From assembly GCA_945860375.1 (NCBI GenBank), contig CAMAQR010000005.1, positions 71,758 to 135,757 of the forward strand: a DNA stretch of 64,000 bases, read 5' to 3'. The notes beneath the pieces were generated by a model. It saw nothing but the letters and a program-made list of their open reading frames with translations, made no database searches and had not been told where the DNA came from. Source of the stretch: Pseudorhodobacter antarcticus. GTDB taxonomy: Bacteria > Pseudomonadota > Alphaproteobacteria > Rhodobacterales > Rhodobacteraceae. Positions 47,795 through 56,151 of this stretch are shown one piece after another (positions within the stretch are counted from its first letter, which is position 1; each line of letters starts with the position of its first letter). Position numbers and translations under genes: made by a program.

Positions 47795-48402
47795 GGCAAC
47801 GGACGCGGATCTTTTCCGCGCTGAGTTTTCTGGCCTTTCTCGACATGGGCGCGGCGCTGATCACGCTGCGCCCGCCCATAACGCCGATTTTACCGGCCTT
47901 GGTCGGGCAGATCGACTGAATCGTGGTTGAGAAATCCGCCCGCCGCATGACGCTGCTGCAAGCTGGGGAACAGGTGCGTATCCATGAGATTGGCTTGGGC
48001 CTTTCGCCCGCAGGCGACACTTTGCGGCAAGGCGATGGCCACACGGTCGAAGGGGCGTACCGGATCAATCGGTTGAGCTTCGGTAGCGCCTATCACCTGT
48101 CGCTTGGCTTGGATTCCCCGCCGCCAGTCCACATCGCGGCGGCCAAAACGAGGGGTTTTGACCCCGGAGGCGATATCATGATCCACGGCCAACCCAATAC
48201 CCTGCCCGATGCGGCGATCATCAAAGGGAACAGGGCCGCAGCCTGCATCGCCGTGTCAGACACCCAGATTCGTGAGATTTTTGCCGCCACGCCGCTGGGA
48301 ACAGCGGCAAAGGTCAGGCCCTGGGCAGCAAGGCCACAGGGGCATTTTCGTCGCGCCAATAGTCCAGCGGGGCCTTGTCCATCACATGGGTCGAGCGTTT
48401 GA
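47791..48402 (+). pseudogene. L,D-transpeptidase (YkuD) pseudogene
   Basis: The reading frame after patB encodes a membrane-anchor-like segment, then VGQID, a stop at 47917, and after it IVVEKSARRMTLL and the YkuD core with YHLSLG, DPGGDIMIHGQPN (catalytic His) and AACIAVSD (Cys kept, preceding Gly now Ala). The stop sits where many homologues have Arg, so CGA has become TGA. The start is ATA where ATG would overlap a TGA stop of patB. Translation runs past the usual VRP end (48321) into sequence antisense to the next gene. It looks inactivated. Confidence 0.8.
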
Positions 48403-48676
48403 ATTCACAAATCAGATCGCCGTTTTCCGACGAAGAGGCCACGATCAGGCATTGGAAAATGTGCCGCGCGCCGTCGTAAACATCAACCAGACCGCGCAGA
48501 TTTGGCGTCAGCGTACCGTCCAAAGCAAAGCCATCGTGCCAGAATCGCAACACCGGAAACACCGCCTCACCCACCTGCACGCGCAGCCGGGACTTGCGGG
48601 TTTGCGCCTGTTTGCGCGCTGCGTCCAAACCTTCACGCACTTCTTTCGGCAGGAATTCCAGCATCTTGGCCTCCAT
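48314..48676 (-). CDS. Conserved hypothetical protein
   Basis: This protein of 120 residues begins MEAKMLEFLPKEVREGLDAARKQAQTRKSRLRVQVGEAVFPVLRFWHDGFALDG, which I recognise as a conserved Rhodobacterales protein of unknown function, possibly with a PilZ-like or RNA-binding-like beta fold. The last residues (RDENAPVALLPRA) are conserved too. The ATG at 48676 or the one 12 bases later is the start. It is convergent with, and overlaps, the transpeptidase pseudogene. Confidence 0.7.
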   Translation of the reverse strand: MEAKMLEFLPKEVREGLDAARKQAQTRKSRLRVQVGEAVFPVLRFWHDGFALDGTLTPNLRGLVDVYDGARHIFQCLIVASSSENGDLICEFKRSTHVMDKAPLDYWRDENAPVALLPRA

Positions 48677-49149
48677 CTCTGAGGCCAGACTGTCGCAAGC
48701 GGAGGTAAAGATTATGACTGTATTTGGATTGTCACATAAAAGTTGGTTGCCAGTGGCGGATTTGTCACAAATTGCGCGCGACGGTTGCACGGCAGACCAA
48801 GCGCGTCAGTGACATACCCGCGTCGCGTGGCCCTGTTGCGCGCCGATACGCGGTGCAGCTTGCCATCATCGCGTCCATCAGATCGCGCCACAGCGGCAGG
48901 GTTTCCGCGCTGGCCAGAAGCGTGATTCGGGTTTTACCTAGGTGAATGTCCATCAGCGCAATGGAATGCGCGGCCGTGAATTCCGCGCGTTGGCTCAGGC
49001 TGGCGCGCAGTGGTCAGAAAAAGTCAGGTGCCAAGCGCCGCCCACCCGCGTTGCGGTGAACTCGGGCAAAACCGCCGTCGAGCGGGCTTAGATCACGCCA
49101 TCGACAGCCTTCACGCCCTCAAATCCGGCAGCGCGCAAAGCCTGCTCGA
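48677..49149. other. Non-coding or decayed region downstream of smc
   Basis: This stretch of about 470 bases has no intact gene. On the minus strand there are protein-like pieces in different frames: IEQALRAAGFEGVKAVDGVI just after the smc stop, and LMDIHLGKTRITLLASAETLPLWRDLMDAMM (48846-48953 and below). The frame changes and stops suggest an old gene remnant, but no family could be named. Confidence 0.35.
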
Positions 49150-52100
49150 TCACGCCACCATCGCCTCGGCGCGTTTCAGATCGACAGACACCAATTGACT
49201 AACGCCTTGTTCTGCCATCGTAACCCCAAACAACCGATCCATCCGCGCCATGGTAACGGCGTGGTGGGTGATGATCAGGAACCGGGTTTCGGTGCGGCGG
49301 GTCATCTCGTCCAACAGGTCACAAAACCGGGTCACATTGGCGTCGTCTAAGGGCGCGTCCACCTCGTCCAACACACAGATCGGCGCGGGGTTGGCAAGGA
49401 AAACACCAAAGATCAGCGCCAGCGCCGTCAGCGTCTGCTCGCCCCCCGACAGCAGCGACAGCGTCGCCAGTTTCTTGCCCGGCGGTTGGCACATGATTTC
49501 CAAGCCCGCCTCCAGCGGATCATCCGATTCGACCAGCACCAGCCGCGCCTCACCACCGTTGAACAGATGGGTGAACAGAGTGCCGAAATTGGCGTTGACC
49601 TGCTCAAAGGCGGTCAGCAACCGCTCGCGTCCTTCGCGGTTCAGGCCAGAAATTCCGGCGCGCAGTTTTTTGATCGCCTCTTCCAGATCGCCCTTTTCCT
49701 TGGCCAGCGCATCGTATTCGTCATTCACCGTCTTGGCGTCTTCTTCTGCGCGCAGGTTCACCGCGCCCATCGCCTCGCGTTGGCGCTTCAGGCGCTGCAC
49801 GTCGGTGTCCAGGCTTTCGGCGTCAGGCATCTTGTCGGGGTCGACCTTCAGTGTGTCCAACAATTGCGCCGGCGTCGCTTCGGCCTCTTCCATGATGCGT
49901 TCGGCAGCATAGGTCATCGTGGCGCGGGCGGCTTCGGCGCGGGCCTCGGCGCGGGCGCGGGCCTCACGCGCCTCACCGGCCAGCCGTTCGCCGTCACGTT
50001 CGGTGTCACGGGCGCTGCGCAGCGCGGCTTCGGCGACCGACAGCGCATCAGCGGCGACGGCGCGGCGGGCCTCTGCGGTGGCGATGGCGTCGGACAGTTC
50101 CTCACGTTTGATGGCAATTTCTTCGGGGGCGGCAGAGGCTTCGGCCAATTCCTCTTCGGTTTCCGCCTTGCGGGCGGCCAGTTCAGCGATGCGCTTTTCG
50201 GCTGTCTCAAGCCGATGCCGCCAGCCCGACAATTCCTTGACCGCCTCTTGCCTGCGGCGCACCCGGGCCTCGCCCTCGCGGCGCAATTCGTCATGGCCAG
50301 AGCGCCGGGACATCATGGTGATGCGCGCGGCCTCAACCACTCGTTTCGCGGCCTCGACTGCCGCGCGGGCATCGTTCAGATCAGGCAAATCGTCCACCGC
50401 CGCCGCAGCCTCGTCCAGCCGGTCGCGCGCCTCGGTTGCTTCTTCATCATAGCGGGCGACCGACAGACGGGCGGCCTCCAGCTTGCCGCCAGCGATGGAT
50501 TTATCCGCCTCGGCACGGGCGGCCATGCGGCCCGCCTCGGCCACGCGGGTATCTGCGGCGCGGCGGGCGTCGCGGGCCATCTGGTCGGCGCGGGCCAGTT
50601 CGGCGAGCCGTGATTGCAGTTGTGCGTGGGCCTGCGCTGCACCCGCCGCCCGCGCGGAGACTTCCTCCAGATCGCGTTTCAGAGCCGTCAGACGGTTCAA
50701 TTGCTGCAAGCGCAGGGCGGCGGCTGATGGCGCATCCTCGGCCCCGGCGCGGAAGCCATCCCAACGCCACAGATCGCCCTCACGGCTGACCAGCCGTTGA
50801 CCGGGCTGCAACGCCATTTGCAGATGTGGCCCGGCTTCGCGGTCCACCAGACCGATTTGTTGCATCCGCCGCGCCAAAACTCCGGGCGCCTGCACATGGT
50901 TCGACAAGGGCAAAATGCCGGTGGGCAGCGGTTGCGGGTCAGCGTAGCCGGGCAAGACCACCCATCCCGAAGGCCGATCGCCGCCGATTTCGGGCGCGCG
51001 CAGATCGTCGGCAAGCGCCGCTCCCAGCGCCTTTTCCAGACCGGGCTCCACCTGCAAACGGTCCAGCACCTGATGCCCGGCTTGCGCCTCGCGCTCTACC
51101 AGTTTGGCCAGTGCCGCGACTTCGGCGCGCAGGGCAGATGCCTCGCCCTCGGCTTCGGACCGCGCGGCACGGGCTTCGGCTTCACGCCCCTGCACTTCGG
51201 CGCGGGCCTCTTCGGCGGCCAGAAGCGCCTCTTCGCAGGCCTCGGCCAGTGCGGCAGCGGCCTCTTGCGACGCCTCGGCCCCGGCGAACGCGTCACTTGC
51301 CAAAGCCAGCGCTGCTTCTGAAGCCGCAACCGTCGCGCGCGCGCGCGCTGCCTCGGCTTCGGCTTTGGCCAATAGGGCCCGGCTGTCCGACAGCATCCGC
51401 TGCACCGATTGATGACGGGCGCCCAGACGGGCGGCGTCTTCAGTGGCCTGCGACAGCACCTGTTCGCGGTCGGTCAGGGCCGCCGATGCCGCGCGCGCCA
51501 CATCTGCTGCCTCGGCCAATCTGTCCTCGTGGCCTTCATGGGCGCGCAGCAATTGGTCCACTTCCCAATCCAGCCGCGCAATCACCTCGCCTGCATCCCG
51601 GTTCAGTCCCGCCTCACGGTCCCCGTCGCGCGCCAATTCGGCAATCCGCCCCCGCAGGGTGTCAATCATCGCCCGCGCCCGGGCTTCCTGTTCGCCCAAC
51701 TGATCGCGCTGCACCACCAAGCGCTGCAGGATCGCCGCTGCAATCGCCTCTTCCTCGCGCAAGGGCGGCAGAGCATCTTCGGCGGCCTCTACCTGCTTGG
51801 CGGCCAGACGGGCGGCGGCTTCGGCCTGCGCTGCCATGGTCAGGCGCTGGCGCAGCAACCCATCGGCCTCGGCCCGCGCCAGATCAGCCTCGCGCCAGCG
51901 GCGGTACAAAAGCTGCCCCTCGACCCGGCGCAATTCCTCACCGATTTCGCGATAGCGCGCCGCCTGCTTGGACTGCCGGGTCAACATCGACAACTGTTGG
52001 GCCATTGCTTCCAGCACGTCATCGACCCGCAGCAGGTTCGCCTCGGCCCCGGTCAGTTTCAGCTCTGCCTCGTGCCGCCGTGCATAAAGGCCAGAAATCC

Positions 52101-52605
52101 CGGCGGCCTCTTCCAGGATCCGCCGCCGCGCTTTGGGCTTGGCATTGATCAGTTCAGAAATCTGCCCTTGCCGCACCAAGGCCGGACTGTGGGATCCGGT
52201 TGAGGCATCGGCAAACAGCATCTGCACATCACGCGCGCGGACATCCTTGGTGTTCAGCTTATAAGCTGATCCCGCATCCCGGGTGATCCGCCGCACGATT
52301 TCAATGCTGTCGGCATCGTTGAAACCCGACGGCGCCAGCCGGTCCGAATTGTCCAACACCAGCGCGACTTCGGCAAAGTGCCGAGCGCCCCTTGTTGCCG
52401 CACCGTTGAAGATCACATCCTCCATCCCGCCGCCGCGCATCGCTGAGGGGCGGTTTTCACCCATAACCCAGCGCATCGCCTCCAGCAGATTGGATTTGCC
52501 ACAGCCGTTCGGGCCGACGACACCGGTCAGCCCGTCGTGGATCACCAGATCGGTGGGGTCCACAAAGCTTTTGAAGCCATTCAGCCGCAGCTTGGTAAAG
52601 CGCAA
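49150..52605 (-). CDS. smc: Chromosome segregation protein SMC
   Basis: SMC (about 1151 residues) organises and segregates chromosomes with ScpAB. It has the Walker A GPNGCGKSNLLEAMRWVMGE at the N-terminus, two long coiled coils (about 170-510 and 640-970), and a hinge between them. The signature LSLLSGGEQTLTALALIF is near the C-terminus, followed by Walker B ICVLDEVDAPLDDANV. The family N-terminus starts at LRFTKLRLNGFKSF, encoded by a TTG at 52605 with AAGG nine bases upstream. Longer starts are less likely. It is flanked by decayed sequence on both sides. Confidence 0.95.
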   Translation of the reverse strand: MRFTKLRLNGFKSFVDPTDLVIHDGLTGVVGPNGCGKSNLLEAMRWVMGENRPSAMRGGGMEDVIFNGAATRGARHFAEVALVLDNSDRLAPSGFNDADSIEIVRRITRDAGSAYKLNTKDVRARDVQMLFADASTGSHSPALVRQGQISELINAKPKARRRILEEAAGISGLYARRHEAELKLTGAEANLLRVDDVLEAMAQQLSMLTRQSKQAARYREIGEELRRVEGQLLYRRWREADLARAEADGLLRQRLTMAAQAEAAARLAAKQVEAAEDALPPLREEEAIAAAILQRLVVQRDQLGEQEARARAMIDTLRGRIAELARDGDREAGLNRDAGEVIARLDWEVDQLLRAHEGHEDRLAEAADVARAASAALTDREQVLSQATEDAARLGARHQSVQRMLSDSRALLAKAEAEAARARATVAASEAALALASDAFAGAEASQEAAAALAEACEEALLAAEEARAEVQGREAEARAARSEAEGEASALRAEVAALAKLVEREAQAGHQVLDRLQVEPGLEKALGAALADDLRAPEIGGDRPSGWVVLPGYADPQPLPTGILPLSNHVQAPGVLARRMQQIGLVDREAGPHLQMALQPGQRLVSREGDLWRWDGFRAGAEDAPSAAALRLQQLNRLTALKRDLEEVSARAAGAAQAHAQLQSRLAELARADQMARDARRAADTRVAEAGRMAARAEADKSIAGGKLEAARLSVARYDEEATEARDRLDEAAAAVDDLPDLNDARAAVEAAKRVVEAARITMMSRRSGHDELRREGEARVRRRQEAVKELSGWRHRLETAEKRIAELAARKAETEEELAEASAAPEEIAIKREELSDAIATAEARRAVAADALSVAEAALRSARDTERDGERLAGEAREARARAEARAEAARATMTYAAERIMEEAEATPAQLLDTLKVDPDKMPDAESLDTDVQRLKRQREAMGAVNLRAEEDAKTVNDEYDALAKEKGDLEEAIKKLRAGISGLNREGRERLLTAFEQVNANFGTLFTHLFNGGEARLVLVESDDPLEAGLEIMCQPPGKKLATLSLLSGGEQTLTALALIFGVFLANPAPICVLDEVDAPLDDANVTRFCDLLDEMTRRTETRFLIITHHAVTMARMDRLFGVTMAEQGVSQLVSVDLKRAEAMVA

Positions 52606-52719
52606 AGGGGTGGACCTTGATTCCTTCCGGTCGCTCAGTGTCGCGGGACGGCAGGGGGCCGTCAACCGGCGCGGCCCTTTATCTGGAGGCATCAGCAACT
52701 TTATCCACACGATCTTGAC

Positions 52720-52986
52720 GTGGGCTTGGGGTCAATCGTCCAAAGTGGGCGGATGGCCGCAGATTTGCCAGAAGTTGCCGCCCAAACCGGGCGCTTTTTT
52801 CTGGGCAAACTGGCGGTCGCGGACGCCCATCGCGGCAGGGGGCTGGCGCTGCAGTTGGCGGCAGCAACCGGACGCAGGGCGCGGGATCTGGGGTTGGCAG
52901 CACTGGAACTGCAAACGCGGCCCGTGGCGTTGTAAAACCACGCACCCTTTGCCAGCTTGGGCTTTATGGAAACCGCACGAACGGCG
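52720..52986 (+). pseudogene. GNAT acetyltransferase remnant
   Basis: The plus-strand frame reads GRFFLGKLAVADAHRGRGLALQLAAATGRRARDLGL, the acetyl-CoA loop of a GNAT enzyme. After a TAA at 52933-52935 it continues in the same frame with NHAPFASLGFMETARTA, the expected C-terminal strand (ENHxFYxxLGF). The N-terminal half is missing and a nonsense codon interrupts it. It lies upstream of smc on the opposite strand and directly before an LrgB fragment. Confidence 0.7.
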
Positions 52987-53005
52987 CTTAGGCGTAGGCG
53001 CGCGC

Positions 53006-53149
53006 GGCTTTGCGCTTGGCGTCGCCGCGCATGGCATTGGCAGCGCGCGGGTGTTTCAGGTTCAGCCCATGGCGGGGGCCTTCGCGGGGCCGGGCTTGGA
53101 AATGAACGCTCTGCTGACCGCGCCCGCCATCCTGCGACTGTTTCTTTAG
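53006..53149 (+). pseudogene. LrgB-family C-terminal fragment
   Basis: The last 47 residues of an LrgB-family membrane protein are visible: LGVAAHGIGSARVFQVQPMAGAFAG and [15 protein letters not shown], close to the conserved end of LrgB (AHGIGTARALQ...AGAFAGLAMGLNG). No start or upstream membrane segments are present. The frame is open but has no 5' end. With the GNAT remnant it marks gene loss beside smc. Confidence 0.65.
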
Positions 53150-53628
53150 GCCAGATGGGCCCGGAACGACCGCACCACCTCTTCGTAAACCGCGCGTTTG
53201 AAGGGCGCGATGGACGCAACCATCTCATCCGCGCCGATCCAGCGCCAAGCGCCAAATTCTGGGTGCGCGGTGGCGATGCTGACCTGATCGTCAGTGCCCA
53301 AATAGCGGTACAGGAACCACTTTTGCCGTTGCCCCCGATACTTGCCACCCCAGACCTTGCCCAGCAATTCGGCGGGCAGATCATAGGTCACCCAACCATG
53401 GGTCTTGCCGATGAAATCGACCAGATCGGCGGTGACCCCGGTTTCCTCCCACAACTCGCGCAGCGCCGCCTCACGCGGCTTTTCGCCGTCGTCAATGCCT
53501 CCCTGCGGCATTTGCCAGGCATCGCCCCGGTTGTCCAATCGCTGCCCGGCAAAGATCTGTCCCGCAGCGTTGATCAGCACAACACCGACGCAAGGACGGT
53601 AGGGCAAGGTATCAGGGTCAACAGTCAT
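53146..53628 (-). CDS. rppH: RNA pyrophosphohydrolase RppH (Nudix)
   Basis: RppH (160 residues) removes pyrophosphate from the 5' end of mRNAs and starts their decay. The Nudix box GX5EX7REUXEEXGU starts at Gly43 and runs to Val65, and the N-terminus [21 protein letters not shown] is typical of RppH. It ends four bases into the LrgB remnant. It is the last gene of the gpmI-envC-ctpA-rppH group. Confidence 0.93.
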   Translation of the reverse strand: MTVDPDTLPYRPCVGVVLINAAGQIFAGQRLDNRGDAWQMPQGGIDDGEKPREAALRELWEETGVTADLVDFIGKTHGWVTYDLPAELLGKVWGGKYRGQRQKWFLYRYLGTDDQVSIATAHPEFGAWRWIGADEMVASIAPFKRAVYEEVVRSFRAHLA

Positions 53629-53679
53629 TTGCGCCTCAAGGATAAGCCGCGCCAGAGATCTCCCCGGCGCGGCGATGAG

Positions 53680-55026
53680 TTACGGTTTCGGCGCGACAGC
53701 GTTCAACCCGCGCAGGATGTCCACGGCATAGGCCAGTTGGTAGTCCTCGTCGCGCAGCTTGGCGGCCTCTTCGGTGCGGGCGCGCTCGTCTTCCAACAGT
53801 TTGCGCTCATCATCCGTCATTGAGTCGTTGGTGATGGCGCCGCGCAGATCGGCTTCGGACCGCTGTTTCGCCTCATCTTCTGCCGCCTTGGTTTCGGTGC
53901 CTTCCGCCGCCGGGTCGACCACGGGCTGGTTGACCACGATATCGGGCATCACACCCAGTGACTGAATCGAGCGGCCCGACGGCGTGTAGTACCGCGCCGT
54001 GGTCAGACGCATCGCGCCTTCGCCCTTCAATGGCATCAGCGTCTGTACCGAGCCTTTGCCAAAGCTTTTGGTGCCAACCACAATCGCCCGGCGCTGGTCC
54101 TGCAACGCCCCGGCCACGATTTCCGAAGCCGAAGCCGACCCGCCATTGATCAGCACGACCAAAGGTTTGCCTTGGGCAAGATCGCCCGGTGTCGCATTTT
54201 CGCGCGCAGAATCTTCGGGTTTGCGGCCACGGGTGGACACAATCTCACCTGTTTCCAGGAAGGCGTCCGACACTTTGATTGCCTGATTGAGCAAGCCACC
54301 CGGGTTGTTGCGCATGTCGATGACAAAGCCGTTGACCTTGTCGATGCCACCAGCCTCTTCGATGGATTTCTTGATGCCTTCTTCCAGCCCCGGATAGGTC
54401 TGCTCGTTGAACGTGGTCACGCGCAGCACAACCGTGCTGCCCACCACCCGGCTTTTCACCGCCACCAGTTTGATGGTGTCGCGGATGATCGACACATCGA
54501 ACGGTTCGGTCACGCCTTCACGGGCAATGGTGATGACAATCTCTGACCCGATTTCGCCGCGCATCAAGGTCACGGCGTCGTCCAGAGTCAGGCCCAAAAG
54601 TGCCTCACCATTGACATGGGTGATGAAATCGCCGGCCTGAATGCCCGCCGCATCAGCAGGGCTGCCGTCCATCGGCGAGATCACCTTCACAAAGCCATCT
54701 TCCTGCGTCACCTCGATACCCAGGCCGCCAAACTCGCCCTTGGTCTGGGTGCTCATGTCCGCAAAGTCTTTGCCATTGAGATAGCTGGAGTGGGGGTCCA
54801 GCGAGGTCAACATGCCGTTGATCGCGGCCTCGACCAGTTCTTTGCTGTCCACCTCTTCGACATATTGCGCGCGGATGCGTTCAAATATGTCGCCAAACAG
54901 GTCCAGCTGTTCGTAGACATTGGCGTTTTTGGTCGCGTCCTGCGCAATCATCGGGCCTGCGACCTGCGTCGTCAGAATGGCCCCCGCAAGCGTGCCACCC
55001 AAGGCGGCCATCAAAAGCTTTTTCAT
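53680..55026 (-). CDS. ctpA: S41 carboxyl-terminal processing peptidase (CtpA)
   Basis: This 448-residue protease has a signal peptide (1-25), a PDZ domain (about 90-170; GLGIEVTQEDGFVKVISPM) and the S41 catalytic region, with the Ser in GSASASEIVAGAL and the Lys in GTKSFGKGSVQT. A charged C-terminal tail follows. CtpA trims or degrades periplasmic proteins. It lies downstream of the EnvC-like gene, nine bases apart. Confidence 0.95.
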   Translation of the reverse strand: MKKLLMAALGGTLAGAILTTQVAGPMIAQDATKNANVYEQLDLFGDIFERIRAQYVEEVDSKELVEAAINGMLTSLDPHSSYLNGKDFADMSTQTKGEFGGLGIEVTQEDGFVKVISPMDGSPADAAGIQAGDFITHVNGEALLGLTLDDAVTLMRGEIGSEIVITIAREGVTEPFDVSIIRDTIKLVAVKSRVVGSTVVLRVTTFNEQTYPGLEEGIKKSIEEAGGIDKVNGFVIDMRNNPGGLLNQAIKVSDAFLETGEIVSTRGRKPEDSARENATPGDLAQGKPLVVLINGGSASASEIVAGALQDQRRAIVVGTKSFGKGSVQTLMPLKGEGAMRLTTARYYTPSGRSIQSLGVMPDIVVNQPVVDPAAEGTETKAAEDEAKQRSEADLRGAITNDSMTDDERKLLEDERARTEEAAKLRDEDYQLAYAVDILRGLNAVAPKP

Positions 55027-55035
55027 CGTTGCGTC

Positions 55036-56151
55036 CTATTCCCTTGCTTTGGCCGTCGCCGCGAACCACGCCATCGGGTCCACTGGTTCGGCACCTTGCC
55101 TTAACTCCAAGTAAAGCGTTTCCGTCTCGCGTCCGCCACCGCCTTCTTTGGCCGGAGCCAACAAGTCTGCGGCACCGGGCGCGCCCCCGCCCATAAGGCC
55201 AAGCGCCGCCCCTTTGGCAATCACCTCACCCACTTCGCCATACACCTGATCTAAGCCGCAAAGCGCCAGCAAATAGCCGCCGCCGGGTTCAATGATGATC
55301 ACATTTCCGTAGTCCAGCAGCGGGCCACGATATCGGATCGTTGCAGGCCACGGGCTGGTGACAAGGGCGGCAGGCCGGGTGGCCAGCGTCAAGCCAGGCC
55401 GCGTCACCCCGCGCGCATCGGTTTCACCGGGCAGCAACAGCAAGGTGCCCAGCACCGGCAGATCAAGCGTGCCTTGCGCCTCGGCAAAACTGGAACTGCC
55501 GCTGTCGTCCAAGACCAGCCCCGCCGCGAACGATTCCAGCGTGTCCGCACTTTCTAGCAGGCCGCGCAGCACGTCTGGGTCTTCGGTAAAACGGCGCGGC
55601 AATTCGGTGCGGTCAGAAATCGCCTGCGACAGCGCTTGTCGCGCCACCTGTGCCGCCTGCAACCCCGCGCCCAGCGTTTGCCCCGCCTGCGCCTGCAAGG
55701 TCCGCAATTCGGCCAGTTCCTGCAATTCGCCGCGCAGATTCTCGGCCTCGGCCTGCAAGGTGGGCGTCACATCGGCCAGCAGCATCCCCGACCGCACCGT
55801 GCCCAAGGGCCCGGTGGGATGCAGCAGCAAAAGTGGCCCCGGCTCAGCTTCAATCCGGCTCAGGACCGCCAGCAGTTGGGCAATGCCGTCCCGCTTGGCC
55901 TGAAACCGCAGCGACAACTGGGTGTCGCGCAGTTCCGCCTGCCGCAAAGCTTCGCGCAGCGCCGCCAAACCGTTTTCATAGGCCTTGATGGTGCGGGTCA
56001 GCGCCGCGACGCGGTCTTTGGCCTCGGTCGCCTGTTCCAATTCTGCGACGGCCTTTTGCAAATCGGCACTTGCCAATGCGGCGTCATCGGCCACACCCGC
56101 CGCCGCCTGTGTGGCGCACATCAAGGCAAGGACGCAGGCGCGGATCATCAT
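55036..56151 (-). CDS. EnvC-like murein hydrolase activator (degenerate LytM domain)
   Basis: The 371-residue protein has a signal peptide, a long coiled coil (about 25-130 and 160-230), and a C-terminal LytM/M23-like domain (about 255-360). The LytM motif is altered: PLLDYGNVIIIEPGGGYLLALCGLDQ lacks the zinc-binding histidines, as in EnvC, which activates amidases rather than cutting. It overlaps the gpmI stop by four bases and precedes ctpA, the usual alphaproteobacterial order. Confidence 0.85.
   Translation of the reverse strand: MMIRACVLALMCATQAAAGVADDAALASADLQKAVAELEQATEAKDRVAALTRTIKAYENGLAALREALRQAELRDTQLSLRFQAKRDGIAQLLAVLSRIEAEPGPLLLLHPTGPLGTVRSGMLLADVTPTLQAEAENLRGELQELAELRTLQAQAGQTLGAGLQAAQVARQALSQAISDRTELPRRFTEDPDVLRGLLESADTLESFAAGLVLDDSGSSSFAEAQGTLDLPVLGTLLLLPGETDARGVTRPGLTLATRPAALVTSPWPATIRYRGPLLDYGNVIIIEPGGGYLLALCGLDQVYGEVGEVIAKGAALGLMGGGAPGAADLLAPAKEGGGGRETETLYLELRQGAEPVDPMAWFAATAKARE

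Noticed and set aside
50826..52148. Long plus-strand frame opposite smc
   Set aside because: Proline- and arginine-rich shadow of the smc coiled coil; no family features.
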